From assembly GCA_963921195.1 (NCBI GenBank), contig OY992537.1:52538313-52602312 (forward strand): 64,000 nt of DNA. Direction: 5' to 3'. Under the pieces are notes generated by a model. It was not told where the DNA came from, ran no database searches, and saw only the letters and a program-made list of their open reading frames with translations. This DNA comes from Pegoplata infirma (taxonomy: Eukaryota > Arthropoda > Insecta > Diptera > Anthomyiidae). Positions 20,543-31,352 of this stretch are shown piece after piece (within the stretch, counting starts at the first letter, position 1; every line of letters starts with the position of its first letter). The translations under genes were made by a program, and so were the position numbers.

Positions 20543-22880
20543 CAAGTAGAAAAGTTAAATTCGACTTGGTCGAATCTCCACGATGCCCTTTTTAAGTTAC
20601 AGTAAATTTTCTATCGTGAAAAAAATACATTTTGGATGGATTAGAAATATTTTATTTTGTGTAAAAAAAAACTTTTTTTAAAGTAATTTTTGAAAAAAAA
20701 AAAAAAAATAATAATAATTTACTAACTTTTTTTTGGTGAAAAATTTTTTTTGAGTGTAAAATTTTTTTTGAGTGTTTTTTAGTGTAAAAATATTTTTTAT
20801 TGACAAAAATAAGTTGTAAAATATTTTTGTGACTTACCAATGTTTTTAAAACATTTTTAACGGGTTTTCCACACGTGAATTTAAGGTGAAACTAATCTGA
20901 AATACACGGTTTTGCTAATAACTTTTGAAATACTAGACTGATTTAGCTGAAATTTAATACGAACCAGGCCAGAGGAACGAAAAAATGCTAAGCTTCAGCA
21001 GCCTCAGAATTGTCTTTCAAAAGTTAGTGTGGTTTTTAGCTCGTAAATTCACGAAAAACCCTTGCCGAAATTCAGTCTTCCGCTAATAACTTTTGAAGCA
21101 CTGTTCCGATTTCGCTGGATTGCAATACGCACCTGACCAGGTAAATGCCTAACATATATGCCAAACTTCAAGAGCCTGTGTAAAATCTTTCAAAAGTTAG
21201 CGTGTTTTCAACAGACAGACAGACGGACAAACGGACGGACGGACGGATGGACTTCGCTAGATCGTCTTAAAATCGATCGAGGATCATGAATATATGGACA
21301 TTTCCATTTAACTTTTCATATCTTTGAAATTTTGGTTTTTTGTCAAGAACTTTTTTTTGCATTCAAATGGCTATCAACTGAAAGAAATGCATAAAGGACT
21401 TCTAATGCAATTAGCCTACAAACACTTAAGGCCAAAAATCTAAATTTGCGGTAGTTAGCGACAATCAAACTTCCGAAATGTGGAAAAGTCGATTGAAATT
21501 TCATAAAAATAATGTACTCTCTGGCCTATTGTACTTGCACCGCCCAACGTATTTTTCAAAGATTTAAAATATTTGGTCCCTATACTTGTTCAAAAAAGAT
21601 GTATTTATGAATTTGATGTGCCATCAATAATAAAAAAGTTATTTGGTGGTAACGGTTTGAAGTTAAAATTTCTTCATTTTCAATTTTTCGTCGTTTTTTG
21701 ATCAGGAAATTTGCGCCGCTTCATACTTTTCAAAAGCTAATTCGAAAAATGATAGCTGTCGCAATTCCCTACAGTTTGAAACCGGTCTCATGAATGTCCC
21801 CTCCATAGGAGCGGAATACTAGCTAGACAAAGGTTGAGAGACAAAAAGTGAAAGTCATCAAAAATCCACTTTTTTGCGAGGCACATTCGCAATATTATTT
21901 AAAAGTGGCCAGCACATCGCGTGATCCAAATATTTTTTGATTTTTTATAATAAAATCGATATAGCGTGTTAAAATTTTGATTAGCAAAAATTTTGCAAAA
22001 ATCTGACATTTTACGATTTTAAACTTTTGCTTGTATTTTCACGCGAAAAGAATTAAGATTTAAAATGTACCCCCATCAGATGATTGCTTGTAATGCGTAT
22101 TATGGATCGTGTGCAAAAATTGGGACTAAATGTATCTGTACGCTGAAAACGCACCAATTTTGTCTCCAGATAAACCGCCAGGGCACACCCAAACCGCTAA
22201 TAGAAGTTAAATTCTATAAATGGCAATTGCTGGTACTTATAAAGCTTTTTTCCAAAACTGAGCGGCATTAATAAATTTTGAAGATTGTGGATTTTATGCA
22301 TTAATCAGAAATTGCATCACTTTTAAAAATTCGTAATTTTGAATAATGCACAAGTTTCTTAACTAATTTGAGGGTGCTAAATCCGAATATGACCTTTAAT
22401 TTGGTCCATCGTCATTAGATTTCGCGTAAATTGCATATCAAGCATTAAGAGAGCAACTTTTTAAAACAAACTTTTAACGTAAAAATCTGATTGTATATCC
22501 ATGTTAATGGACGGTATTTATTTGGTTTTTATTGGGGATAGTATGAAACATTAATTAACGTTGGTTTTGTTAAATTCTAATAATACTCGTAATTTTGAGA
22601 TTTTTTGTTTTCAATGAAAATCTTTAAACCGCCATAACTTTCGCGCTGAAAGTTCTTCACGCGAATGGATTTGAACTTACTAAATGCATGTTTATACGCG
22701 TACTAAACGATTTTGATGTGCCTTCAAAAAAATATTTTAATATTTTTTAAACCTTAAAATCAAAAGTTAAATGGAAATGTTCATATATACTTGATGGGAT
22801 CCTAGACCAATATTTCGAGGTGTTACAAACGGAATGACAAACTTATATATATCCTCTATCACTAGAGTGGAGGGTATAAA
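20543..22880 (-). mobile_element. HINE split by a 1.5-kb transposon
   Basis: On the plus strand it begins with 'caagtagaaaagttaaattc' and the 3' hairpin (ATTCGACTTGGTCGAAT). It continues through 'gtgtaaaattttttttgag' repeats, two 'aataacttttgaa' blocks and a (GACG)n run at 21213-21246. The sequence breaks at 21294 within 'catgaatata'. It resumes at 22784 with 'tatatacttgatgggatcct' and ends in the head hairpin and 'gagtggagggtataaaa'. Confidence 0.85.
21295..22783. mobile_element. DNA transposon-like insertion with 22-bp inverted ends
   Basis: The ends are TGGACATTTCCATTTAACTT and its inverse with one mismatch (TGAACATTTCC...). They are flanked by TATA on both sides (21291-21294, 22784-22787); removing the element restores the HINE sequence. 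The true duplication could be TA or TATA. The 1.5-kb interior has ordinary complexity, unlike its surroundings, with motifs such as 'ggagcggaatactagctaga'. I see no long frame, so it is either a decayed or a noncoding element. Superfamily uncertain (Tc1/mariner if TSD is TA). Confidence 0.75.
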
Positions 22881-23149
22881 AATTCAGTTTTAGGACGTAA
22901 TTTACTACCAATTAGTTCATCATATTTATCTTCTTTAATTTAAGAAAGTTTCTTCCACAAGTTTAGTAAATTTTTCATAACTTGGAAAAAATATTGATTT
23001 ATATTTTCTTTCATGTTTGCTTGTGCAATTCACATTTGGTTTATTATTTGAGTTACATATATAAAAAAAGTGATCATGTATAACAAGTAATAAATTTAAT
23101 GTTTAAGTTTTTTCTCTGCTTATCAGCCATATCAGTGTTAAAAAATATT
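22881..23149. other. Unassigned AT-rich stretch
   Basis: No repeat, RNA or gene signature recognised. Confidence 0.4.
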
Positions 23150-23770
23150 GACTTTTAGACAGTTTTTTTTATCATTTATGTACTCCGAAACTGAAAGTTG
23201 TATGAAAAAAACTTATAAACACAATACTGTTTATAAAACTATGAAGATTTAAAATTTGTATTTTTTTTTTTTTAAATTTCAATAAAAAATTTTGAAAACC
23301 ATATTTGAATGTCCTTTTTTTCTTGGATGGATACCATGGCTTTCCAAAAACAAAATTTTGTATTAAAGTTTAGAATGTCCTTTTAACGATATTAAAATTT
23401 CAGCGAGGGGTTTTTTCTTATTGTTGAGCAATAAATTTTCAAAGTTTGTTAAATAGCCAACTTTCAAATTGTATTACCCGACAACACAAAAAAATGCCTT
23501 TCTCAAGTTTTAACAGCGTTAAAAGCACATTTCAATCTTTAATACAAAATTTTGCTTTTGGAAATCCATGATGTCTTTCCGAGCAAAAAAGGACATTCAA
23601 ATATGGTTTTCAAAATTTTTTGTTGAAATTTAAAAAAAAAAATTTCTAAATTTTAAATCTTCATAATTTTATAAACAATATTGTGTTTATAAGTTTTTTC
23701 ATACAACTTTCGGTTTTCGAGTACAAAAATGGTAAAAAAAACAATTTAAAAGTCGTTTTACAGTTTTTTG
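23150..23770. mobile_element. Long-palindrome element
   Basis: The left arm ('tatgaaaaaaacttataaac', 'ccatatttgaatgtcctttt') pairs with the right arm ('aaaaggacattcaaatatgg', 'gtttataagttttttcatac') around a centre near 23450. Terminal bases and TSD were not resolved. Noncoding. Confidence 0.7.
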
Positions 23771-24796
23771 ACAAAGTTTTTCTTTTGAGTGTAGGGTTTT
23801 TCTTTTGAGTGTAGGGTATAACAAAAGTGGTTCGAGCCTTTTAAAATACCCACCACTGTGCGACTAACTAATGAAACTAACTACGAGTATTATTACTTAG
23901 CTCTATTCAAAATCTTCTTTCACTTTAAACAATATCCTTAACCACATAACAATGTAGGATATTCCAGTAATAATCCTTGAAAAAGGTTTACACAGTCTGA
24001 TAAAGTTATTAGAGATTTTGCTTTATTTTTGCCCTTTTTACTTTTCATTGTTTATTTTGTTTTTTTTTTTTTTTGAATTTTCAGGAAAATGTACGTTCTG
24101 TTTTGGCTTATCACGTTCACATGATTATAAAATCTAAAATTACACAAAAGTTATGAAAAAAAAGGGATAAAAGACTTTATGAATTGAATGAATGATAAAA
24201 AAAAGGAGCAAAATCTTAAAGGGAAAAACGTGGCGAGGAGTGCATTCAAGCGTTTAAACGATGATAAATTTATGTATTTTATTTTTTTCTTTAAAGGCAA
24301 CCAAATTTTTCAAATAATAGGATTTTGATTTCTTTTTGTTGTCAATTTCTATATTGCCAAAAATCGATTTTTTTTTAAATAAAATTCATATTTAAATTTT
24401 TTTTCTTTTGAAAAAAATGCAGGGGTTTTCTTATTTTAAATATATTTACCAAGAAAAGGAAAAGTATTTTTATTAAGAATTTTTTTATCTTTTGTTTTTT
24501 TCCTTGTTAAAAGTAACAAATTGTGCAGAATATCTTATAATCTTATAAAAGAAAAAAGGTACTAGAGAGAGTGAAAAAAAGTCTTATGGTAACAAGATTA
24601 AAAAGCAAAAGTAATTTGAGTGGAATATAAAAATTTTAAAGTAATTGAAAAGATTGTTAAAGGATTTAAAATTTTATTTTCATTTGAAATATTACCTTTA
24701 AGGGATACTACTGGATATTGAATTAAGTTAAGACCTTTGCATATAGACGGCTCAAAAATTAAGTGCTTACTTGTTTTAAATTAAAAAAAAAAAAAA
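23771..24796. other. Gene-free AT-rich stretch
   Basis: Poly-T tracts and short A/T repeats only. A duplicated 'gtttttcttttgagtgtagg' lies at 23777-23818. No exon or transposon ends recognised. Confidence 0.45.
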
Positions 24797-25066
24797 ACAG
24801 TTAGAAAATTTAAATTCGACTTGGCCAAATCTATGTATACCATCCACAATGTCATTTTTAAGTGATAGTTAATTTTCTAACATTAATAAATAACAATTTG
24901 GATTAGAAATATTTTATTTTGTTTAAAAAAAATTTTTTTTTTAATAAAAAAAAAAAAAATTACAAAATTTTTTTTTGAGTGTAAAATTTTTTTTGAGTGT
25001 AAAATTTTTTTTAGAGTGTAAAATTTTTTTTAGAGTGTATTTTTTTTGTAACAAATTTTTTTGAGT
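24797..25066 (-). mobile_element. HINE 3'-end piece
   Basis: It starts with 'ttagaaaatttaaattcgac' and the hairpin ATTCGACTTGGCCAAAT, followed by 'ccacaatgtcatttttaagt' and a run of 'gtgtaaaattttttttgag' units. Family E sequence replaces the rest. Confidence 0.75.
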
Positions 25067-26100
25067 GACAAAAACCACAGTCATAATCCCCAAAATAGTT
25101 GTGGGAACTATGATCGTTTCAAAAACGGTCACAATCCCAATTGGGATTATGTCCGTTCCCCTTTTTTTTGAGTGACAAAAACCACGGCCATAACCCCCAA
25201 AATAGATGTGGGAACTTTGACCGTTTCAAAAACGCCCGAGTAAAAAAGTTTATATATATTTATATATAATTTGATAAGATTATATATAATTATATATATT
25301 TGATAAAATTATATAAAATTATATATAATTTGATAACATTATATATAATTATATCCGAATTTTTTTTGTATAAAATTTTATAAAATAATATCTAATTATA
25401 TATAATTTGATAAAATTTTATAAAATTAGATAAAATTATATATAATTTTATCAAATTATATATAATTATATCAAAATTTGTTTTATATAAAATTTTATAA
25501 AATTATATCAAATTATATATAATTTGATAAAATTTTATAAAATTATATAAAATTATATAAGATTTGATAAAATTTTATATAAAAAAAATTCGGATATAAT
25601 TTTATATAATTTTATCAAATTATATATAATTTTATTTAATTTTATTAAATTTTTGGACAACAAAAACTTCTTTATATAATTTTATATTATTATATGTAAT
25701 TTTATAAAATTTTATATAATTATATAAAATTATATAAAAAACTTTTTTACTCGGGCGGTCACAATCCAAATGGGAATTATGTCCGTTCCCCCTGTTTGGA
25801 ACGTTTTTCGGTCATAACCCCCATTTACATTATGGGAGTATGTCCAAAGCAATTTTGGTCATACTCCCCGTTTTCTGCAGAGAGGGTGGGTTTAGCGAAG
25901 CCGCTAAATCAATTTTTGGAGTTTGTAGTCACTAAGCCAGGCAGAAGGCCGGCTACGCAGAAAAACTTTAAGACCAAAAAAATTGACATCCCCACTGACA
26001 TTACCCCCATAACGAAAATGGAGATTATGACCAAACTCATCACAGCCATAATCCCCATAATAGTTGTGGGAACTATGACCGTTTCTAAAACGGTAAAAAA
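25067..26100. repeat. Family E element, copy 1, with nested AT-rich MITE
   Basis: A segment of about 95 bases ('cataatccccaaaatagttg', 'aaaacggtcacaatccca', 'attatgtccgttcccc') is present twice (25080 and 25180). It returns inverted near 25990-26098 ('aatccccataatagttgtgg'). The core at 25865-25970 ('ttctgcagagagggtg', 'tagcgaagccgctaaat', 'ggccggctacgcag') is unusually GC-rich and is conserved in the second copy at 27480-27570. Open frames on both strands of 25796-26137 are mutually overlapping and diverge from the other copy, so I do not call them genes. Confidence 0.6.
25235..25755. mobile_element. CCCGAGTAAAAA MITE with 2-bp TSD (CG)
   Basis: Inverted ends CCCGAGTAAAAAAGTTT and its exact reverse complement are flanked by CG (25233-25234, 25756-25757). 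Excision restores 'tttcaaaaacggtcacaatc', which is intact in the neighbouring family E repeat. The interior is almost pure A/T made of 'tataattttatataat' and 'aatttgataaaatt' words. No coding. Related copies are at 29009 and 46227. Confidence 0.9.
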
Positions 26101-26197
26101 ACCGAAAGTTTTTAACAATTTTGAAAAAAATTAACAATTTTGATTATATAAATATTTTATTTGAGCAAAAAACTTTTTTTTTCATTTTTGTAAAAAA

Positions 26198-27046
26198 CAA
26201 GTAGAAAAGTTAAATTCGACTTGGCCGAATCTATAAATACCCTCCACAATGCCCATTTTAAGTGATATTAAATTTTCTAGCATGAAAAAATAACAGTTTT
26301 GATTAGAAATATTTTATTTGTTTAAAAAAAAATTTTTTAGTAATTTTTGAAAAAAAAAAAAATTACTAATTTTTTTTGTAGTGTAAAATTTTTTTTGAGT
26401 GTAAAATTTTTTTCGAGTGTATTTTTTTTTTGTTTTGGTATAAAAATATTTTTGAGTGATATATACGTTGTAAAATATTTTTGTGACTTACCAATGTTTT
26501 TAAAACAGGTTTAACGGGTTTTCAACACGTGAATTTTAGGTGAAGCTAATCTGAAATTCACGGTTTTGCTAATAACTTTTGAACCAGTGGACCGATTTGG
26601 CTGAAATTCAATACGAGGCTGGAGGAACGCAAAATATATATGCCAAGCTTCAGCATCCTCAGAATTGGTTTTCGAAAGTTATAGTGGTTTTTATCTCAAA
26701 AATTCACGAAAAACCCTTGCCGAAATTCAGTCTTTTGCTCATAACTTTTGAACCACTGGACCGATTTCGCTGGATTGCAATACCAACCTGACCAGGTAAA
26801 TGCCCAACATATATGCCAAACTTCAGGAGCCTCCGTTAAGTCTTTCTAAAGTTAGCGTGTTTTCAACAGACAGACAGACAGACAGACGGACAGACGGACG
26901 GACGGACATCGCTAGATCGTCTTAAAATCGATCGAGGATCATGAATATATATACTTTATGGGGTCCTAGACCAATATTTCGAGGTGTTACAAACGGAATG
27001 ACAAACTTATATATACCCTCTATCACTAGAGTGGAGGGTATAAAAA
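26198..27046 (-). mobile_element. Complete HINE
   Basis: Plus-strand order: 'caagtagaaaagttaaattc'; 3' hairpin ATTCGACTTGGCCGAAT; 'ataccctccacaatgccc'; 'gtgtaaaattttttttgag' units; 'acacgtgaattttagg'; two 'ataacttttgaaccactgga' blocks; (GACG/GACA)n at 26867-26908; 'gatcgaggatcatgaatata'; head hairpin and 'gagtggagggtataaaa'. The inverted ATACCCTCCA near both ends is the subterminal inverted repeat of this element class. Confidence 0.9.
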
Positions 27047-27097
27047 AAATAATTTACAAATTTTTGTTTTTGAGTGCAACATTTTTTTCGAGTGTCA

Positions 27098-27196
27098 TAT
27101 ATACTTTATGGGGTCCTAGACCAATATTTCGAGGTGTTACAAACAGAATGATAAACTTATATAGACCTTCTATCACTAGAGTGGAGGGTATAAAAA
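27098..27196 (-). mobile_element. HINE head fragment, duplicate of the adjacent copy
   Basis: 'atatactttatggggtccta' to 'gagtggagggtataaaaa' repeats the head of the preceding HINE with three or four differences. It is probably a local duplication. Confidence 0.75.
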
Positions 27197-27199
27197 ATG

Positions 27200-27660
27200 T
27201 ACTAAATTTTTTGTTAGTGTAAAATTTTTTTGAGTGTTACATTTTTTTCGAGTGTATTTTTTTTTTTTTTTAGTGTAAGAAATTTTTTGTGTGACAAAAA
27301 TCACGGTCATAATCCTTAAAATAGTTGTGGGGACTATGAAAGTTTCCAAAACGGTCACAGTCCCAATGGGGATTATGTCCGTTCCCTGTTGGGATTACGA
27401 CCGAACTTTTTTTCGGTCATAACCCCCATTTACATTATGGGGAGTATGTCCAAAGCAATTTTGGTCAAATCCCCGTTTTCTGCAGAGAGGGTGAGCTTAG
27501 CGAAACCGCTAAATTAGTTTATGGAGTTTGTAATCCCTAAGCGCGACCGAAGGCCGGCTACGCAGTAAAACTTTTAAGATAAAAAAAAACAAATTTTGGG
27601 ATTATGACCAACTAGTATAGTGGACCTAATCCCAGTAATGGGGATTATGGCCAATTGTTA
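27200..27660. repeat. Family E element, copy 2
   Basis: After 'gtgtaaaatttttttgagtg' units it carries the same series as copy 1: 'cataatccttaaaatagttg', 'aatggggattatgtccgttc', 'cccccatttacattatgggg' and the GC-rich core 'ttctgcagagagggtg ... ggccggctacgcag' (27477-27570). Confidence 0.65.
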
Positions 27661-27924
27661 CGTGCACTCAAAGAAACCTCATTTATTTAATGTTCAGTTT
27701 TTTCAAATGACTATTTCTGTTCTTTGTTTCAAAACTAACAACATAAAAAATAAAGAATTTCATTAGCATTCAATTTTTAAAGTCATTTATTTTTGTTCTG
27801 TAAGTAAAAATAAGTGATTCTTCTTTAATTTTTTATGATTTGTGTATGTTATTTTTTTTTTTTTAAATTGTTGGTATTTTTTTCTTATCCTTAAAAGTTG
27901 GTCATACATTTTACACCTCTATGG
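27661..27924 (-). repeat. Inverted copy of the repeat at 80-510
   Basis: 'gtcatttatttttgttctgt' and 'aagtgattcttctttaattt' are reverse complements of the left-end repeat, here without the 220-bp duplication. It therefore shows the likely ancestral arrangement. Confidence 0.7.
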
Positions 27925-28639
27925 GCACTAGGGTGTCGATCGCCGGTCAAATTATGGTTCGTTTGGTCTAAAAACTCTATCTAGCGGAATTGGACCAATT
28001 TAACCCGTGTTTTTTGGGGTTAAAATTTTGCCCCAAAAAAATTTTTCCCCATTCAAACCAAAAATTTTTTTTTCGATTTTTTAAGTTTTAGTTTGTTTAT
28101 TATTTTGCTTGATTAGCTTATTAATGACTAAAAATTTCATTTTGGTGGGATAAATCCTTCTACTTCAAAATTGAGTTCGAAAAAAAAAATTAAGGGCCCT
28201 TGGGGTCTTACTCAAAAAATATTTTTTTTTTTTAGTTTAGAAGAAAAAAAATTTTTGAACTCGAGCTAAAAAAACAAGTTAGAGTGTTTAATTCGGCTGT
28301 GCCGAATCTTTGATACCCTCCAACATGTTGAAAAATATATAAACAAAATTCAGAGGCATTTTTTGTGGGGAGGCTCTTATGGGGGTGGTGGGGGATACCG
28401 CCCCCATCGCGATAAATGTTTACTAATTTATTTATTATGCTTTTTTAACTTTAGTAATACCATTTTCTCATAATTCTTATGATTTTTTTTAAATCCACGC
28501 ACACAAAAGGGGGCGGGCCGAAAAAAACTAAATTTTGTAGCCCCGTGGTCTAAGTGTAGGACTCTGAACTCCTTCTGATATAAAAAGGTATCATTTTGTA
28601 ATGTGCCGTTACAAGGAAAATAATTTTCCATATACCTCA

Positions 28640-30580
28640 TCACTCTACTTGTACCCATACCCAATACAGAGTTTTTGTTTGATAGTTATTACTAGCAAAC
28701 AGTTAATACTATCTCGCAATTCTCGTTGAGTTGGTCAAATTGTTATTTATAATGACAAAGTTTGGCTGATCAGAACAACGAGAATCCAGTTGTAGTTCGT
28801 GCTATATTTCGTACTACAGACGTTGTATAACCGTAAGCCGACAAGATTCCTGTTTCCGACTTCGCCGTATGCCGTAGTTGGTACGTAGATTATACGAACG
28901 CCGATTATTGTTCATATATAAGTTGTAGTTTGAAAGTATCTTACTAACCCAAACGCCGATTATTGTTCGTATTAGCCATCGTATTTACTTACACGAACGC
29001 CGTTTATTCCCGAGTAAAAATTTTTATATGATGCAATATATATTGATATGTAATACAATATATAATTAAACGCAATTTGATCCGAAAAATGGTGGATGTT
29101 TTTGCATTAAAAAAGATCAATTTGTATAAAATATGATTTGATTTCATCCGAGTTTTGACCAGACATTGCCATATATTAGTGGATCTAATTAGATCTAATT
29201 GCATAAAAACATGTAAAATCCTGGTGTTTTTTGGTTTGGGTTGAGTTACACCACAGGTCAACGATACATTCACCAAACATATAATTTTCTTAAACAAAAA
29301 AATGTTCGGGTACGCTTCGAACCAGATAGGTGATATACATAACCCTAACAAGGAAATGTTTAGGAACATTTTAAAAAGTTTCTTATACTTTGCCTTAAAA
29401 ACTTAGAAAATTGTTGGTTAAATGGAAACATATAGTGTTATATATGGAACAGAATAGGATATATATAATTTTATATTAAATTATACAGAAAAACAAATTT
29501 TGTATTGACCCTCATGTAATTTTATATAATTATATCAACCGTACACCTTTTAATCCGAATCATGATTCAATTATATATTACTACATATGACTGCATTAAA
29601 AAAATTTTGAAAATATCTCACGGATGTATAATCATATATAATTTATTATGTTTGTATCAAGTTATATATTGTAATATATGTTTATTTTTACTCGGGTTGT
29701 TCGTATTTACTTTGTAGTTTTGAATGCATCTTACTAACCCGAACGCCGATTATTGTTCGTAGTAGCCATCGTATTTACTTACCCGAACACCGTTTATTGT
29801 TCGTATTTACTTTGTAGTTTTTGAATGCATCTTACTAACCCGAACGCCGATTATTGTTCATATTAGTCACCGTATTTACTTACACGAACGCCGTTTATTG
29901 TTCGTATTTACTTTGTAGTTTTGAATGCACCTTACTAACCCGAACGCCGATTGTTGTTTGCATTAGCCACAGTATTTACTATAACGAACGCTGGTTATTG
30001 TTCGTATTTACTTTGTAGTTTTGAATGCATCTTACTAATCCGAACACCGACTATTGTTCGTATTAGCCACCGTATTTACTTTCACGAACGCCGTTTATTG
30101 TTCGTATATATTTTACTAACACGAACGCAGTTTATCGTTCGTGTTCACTTTGTAGCTTTGCATTACTTCAGTATCCCGAACGTCGTTTATTGTTCGTATT
30201 AGCCTCCGTACATGAACGCCGTTTATTGTTCGTTTTTACTCAGTGGTATTACATTAACCTTTTCAACCGAAACGCCTGTTACTGTTCGTATTGGCAATCT
30301 TATAAACATACACGAACGACGTGTTTTGTTCGCGTCTACTTTATAATATTGGACAAATCCTTGAGAGCCTGCAACCAATGCCGTGGTTGCCGACAACCTT
30401 AAAGCGAGTCGTCATTGCCGAATACGATCGAGGAGCCGATTAAATTATATTAGCTTAAGTAGTATAAGACAACTAGGTTAAGATCTTGGTAATAAAGTTG
30501 TGTGCGAGATAAGATCGTACTTTTGTAGTTAAACCACAAAAGCATTCGTCTCTTATTTATTAAAAGGAAGCAGACCTTTG
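28640..30580. repeat. Insertion with a 100-bp tandem array, possibly a solo LTR
   Basis: Units of about 100 bp alternate 'cgaacgccgattattgttcg' with 'cgaacgccgtttattgttcg' and 'actttgtagttttgaatgca'. About five to six units lie between 28900 and 30310, interrupted by the MITE at 29009-29696. The downstream part (30350-30560) is non-repetitive, moderate in GC, and has an AATAAA (30491) followed by 'gttgtgtgcgagataagatc'. An LTR of a retrotransposon would fit a repeat-bearing promoter side plus a poly(A) signal, but I could not identify TG...CA ends with a duplication. Confidence 0.5.
29009..29696. mobile_element. CCCGAGTAAAAA MITE with 2-bp TSD (TT)
   Basis: Inverted ends CCCGAGTAAAAAT... are flanked by TT (29007-29008, 29697-29698). 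Removing it rejoins 'cgccgtttattgttcgtatt', which is exactly the sequence of the neighbouring tandem units. The outer parts are AT-rich ('aatatatattgatatg'); the centre (29190-29340) is of normal complexity. The 121-codon minus-strand frame at 29004-29369 overlaps the terminus and has no domain. Confidence 0.9.
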
Positions 30581-31352
30581 TCGAACCTGAACAGACTGAG
30601 CTCTATCCTAGCTGGAAAATAAAACTGCATCACAATTTGTTTAACAAAAATGCAAAAAAAAGTGTAAAAATTGTCTTTTTTTAGAGGTTTTTTTAGTTCT
30701 TTAAGGGTGAACTTTTTTGCCCCTTGTCCGATTTTAGCCATATCCGAACTTAACCGGCCTATGACTATGAGACACATTCGCGCCAATTTTTGGGAGTCTA
30801 GCTCTTTTATTGTGGACTGAATCGTGTTTTATACAGACGGACGGACGGACGGACATTCAAAGAATGACTTAGAATCGATCATAGATCAATAATATATATA
30901 CTTTATGGGGTCCCCGACCGATATTTTTATGCGTTACAAATGACAAAGTGAGTATACCCCCATACTGTGGTTGGAGGGTGTAATAAAATTATTTCTTATA
31001 AATTATAAGTGAAAGGTCGAATAAAAAAACGCAAATTTTTTTTTAGTTTTGACTCGAAAGGATTTAAGCTGAGATGTTGCTTTTAACCATAACCACAAAA
31101 AAATATTATTCCTATCCGTGACAACTTTATCGTGTTCTGAAGTGTACCTTTTTTTAAAATTTTATGTTTTATCACAAAAAATTACTTTTGTCTATTGCCT
31201 TTTTGAGGACTAAATTTTTACCCCCCCAGCGGCACAGGTGAAAATTATCCGATTTGGCTAAAAACGTAAATATAGAGCTTCTAGACCAAAACGAACCATA
31301 ATTTGGCCGGAAATCGACAAAGTTCGACAAAAGTCATTTATTGTGATAATAC

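Larger units (their letters stand above)
28275..30984 (-). mobile_element. HINE split by an LTR-like, tandem-repeat-bearing insertion
   Basis: The 3' part (28275 to about 28620) has 'caagttagagtgtttaattc' and hairpin ATTCGGCTGTGCCGAAT. The 5' part (about 30590-30984) has 'gttctttaagggtgaac', (GACG)n at 30836-30852, 'tatggggtccccgaccgata' and 'ggttggagggt'. It is colinear with the uninterrupted copy at 42473-43153. The break points are approximate. Confidence 0.75.
27925..31330. mobile_element. Foldback element with arms at 27925-28270 and 30985-31330
   Basis: 'ggtcaaattatggttcgttt' near 27947 pairs with 'aaacgaaccataatttggcc' near 31288. Between the arms is a HINE and its own insertions, so about 2.7 kb was gained inside an original element of about 0.7 kb. 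Exact ends unresolved. Confidence 0.65.

Noticed and set aside
25796..26137. 112-codon plus-strand and 69/77-codon minus-strand frames
   Set aside because: Mutually overlapping frames in family E; the second copy at 27400-27570 does not keep any of them open.
29004..29369. 121-codon frame, minus strand
   Set aside because: It crosses the terminus and duplication of a MITE and has no recognisable motif.
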